From Comamonadaceae bacterium (GTDB lineage: Bacteria; Pseudomonadota; Gammaproteobacteria; Burkholderiales; Burkholderiaceae_C), in NCBI GenBank assembly GCA_024642025.1, contig JAHEBY010000004.1, forward strand, positions 1 to 23,107: a stretch of 23,107 nt of DNA, written 5' to 3'. Under the pieces are notes generated by a model, which saw only the letters and a program-made list of their open reading frames with translations, was not told the origin of the DNA and made no database searches. Both the position numbers and the translations under genes were made by a program. Below are positions 22,758 through 23,107 of this stretch, one piece after another. Positions within the stretch are counted from its first letter, which is position 1. Every line of letters starts with the position of its first letter.

Positions 22758-23107
22758 ATGGCAATTTACACATTGAATGGTTTGGTCCCCGTTGTCGCCG
22801 AAACAGCATGGGTAGCAGATAGCGCTCAAATTATCGGCAAAGTGGAGTTAGGGGATGAGTCGAGTATTTGGTTTGGTACGGTGGCTAGGGGCGACTCCGA
22901 ACTGATATCGGTCGGGCGTCGATCAAACGTCCAGGATGCATGCGTTCTGCACGCCGACCCGGGCATTCCGCTGACATTGGGGGACGACGTAACGGTTGGT
23001 CATCGCGTGATGCTTCATGGATGCACGATTGGCGATGGGTCTTTGATCGGCATCGGCGCTGTCGTTTTGAACAAGGCGAGAATCGGCAAAGGATGTCTGG
23101 TGGGGGC
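22758..23107 (+). CDS. Gamma-carbonic-anhydrase-like hexapeptide-repeat protein (cut by window end)
   Basis: The first 116 residues of a left-handed beta-helix protein of the gamma-carbonic-anhydrase/YrdA family. It starts MAIYTLNGLVPVVAETAWVA and continues with SIWFGTVARGDSE, where the arginine and aspartate pair is conserved, then NVQDACVLHADPGIPLTLGD and VTVGHRVMLHGCTIGDGS. The histidines in VLHADPG and VGHRVMLHG are the metal-site residues of the family. The expected length is about 175, so roughly a third is missing at the window edge. Such proteins bind zinc or nickel; carbonic-anhydrase activity is proven for only a few. The divergent arrangement with the DUF455 gene leaves 35 bp for two promoters. 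Confidence 0.9.
   Translation, partial: MAIYTLNGLVPVVAETAWVADSAQIIGKVELGDESSIWFGTVARGDSELISVGRRSNVQDACVLHADPGIPLTLGDDVTVGHRVMLHGCTIGDGSLIGIGAVVLNKARIGKGCLVG

Overview
The window reads as a chromosomal segment of a betaproteobacterium. The order Burkholderiales and a Comamonadaceae/Rhodoferax-like genome are inferred from protein character and from the queG/tsaE/amiC/mutL and chalcone-isomerase-like/xerD neighbourhoods; no database search was possible. Gene density is very high, many genes touch or overlap by 1-8 bp, and no stretch longer than about 170 bp lacks a gene. I saw no rRNA, tRNA, insertion sequence, CRISPR array or prophage module.

Layout. (1) 1-2704: the N-terminus of an ETF-ubiquinone oxidoreductase (minus), a divergent SDR dehydrogenase (plus), then on the minus strand a PF10118 protein with a ferritin-like di-iron residue pattern and an AhpD-like peroxidase-related protein, both downstream of mutL. 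(2) 2767-5439: mutL (minus), carrying the endonuclease motif, and a divergent DedA membrane protein (plus). (3) 5453-11844: a sugar-uptake locus. Minus-strand order is PfkB kinase, then FrcB-like binding protein, FrcC-like permease, FrcA-like ATPase, RbsD/FucU-like mutarotase and a ROK regulator; a small transaldolase/fructose-6-phosphate-aldolase-like gene is divergent to the kinase. (4) 11863-14753: amiC and tsaE (minus), divergent to queG (plus). (5) 14783-18089: a plus-strand run of nicotinamidase-like hydrolase, MlaE-like permease, MlaD/MCE protein and a small putative lipoprotein. (6) 18066-20581: AEC transporter (minus), divergent to a secreted chalcone-isomerase-like protein and xerD (plus). 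(7) 20599-23107: a degenerate EAL-HDOD protein and a DUF455 ferritin-like protein (minus), divergent to a gamma-carbonic-anhydrase-like protein (plus, cut by the window end).

How the parts work together. The sugar locus looks self-contained: periplasmic capture, import, anomer interconversion, phosphorylation, possible aldol cleavage or transaldol chemistry, and a ROK regulator translationally coupled to the operon end. Upstream of the binding-protein gene there is a sigma70-like promoter overlapped by an inverted repeat (TTGCGTTA-N19-TAACGCAA), the best operator candidate. Between the binding-protein and permease genes lies a cluster of RNA hairpins that may set different expression levels. 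This locus plus dedA sits between tsaE-amiC and mutL, genes adjacent in many other proteobacteria, so it looks like an insertion into a conserved housekeeping cluster.

The most unusual points are an MCE lipid-transport set with a divergent permease and no ATPase gene at the locus, a presumed hydrolase whose residues spell a di-iron centre, a ROK regulator lacking the usual zinc motif, and a c-di-GMP-type domain that has lost EAL and DDFG. None amounts to a clearly new system; they are testable oddities in a mostly ordinary chromosomal region.
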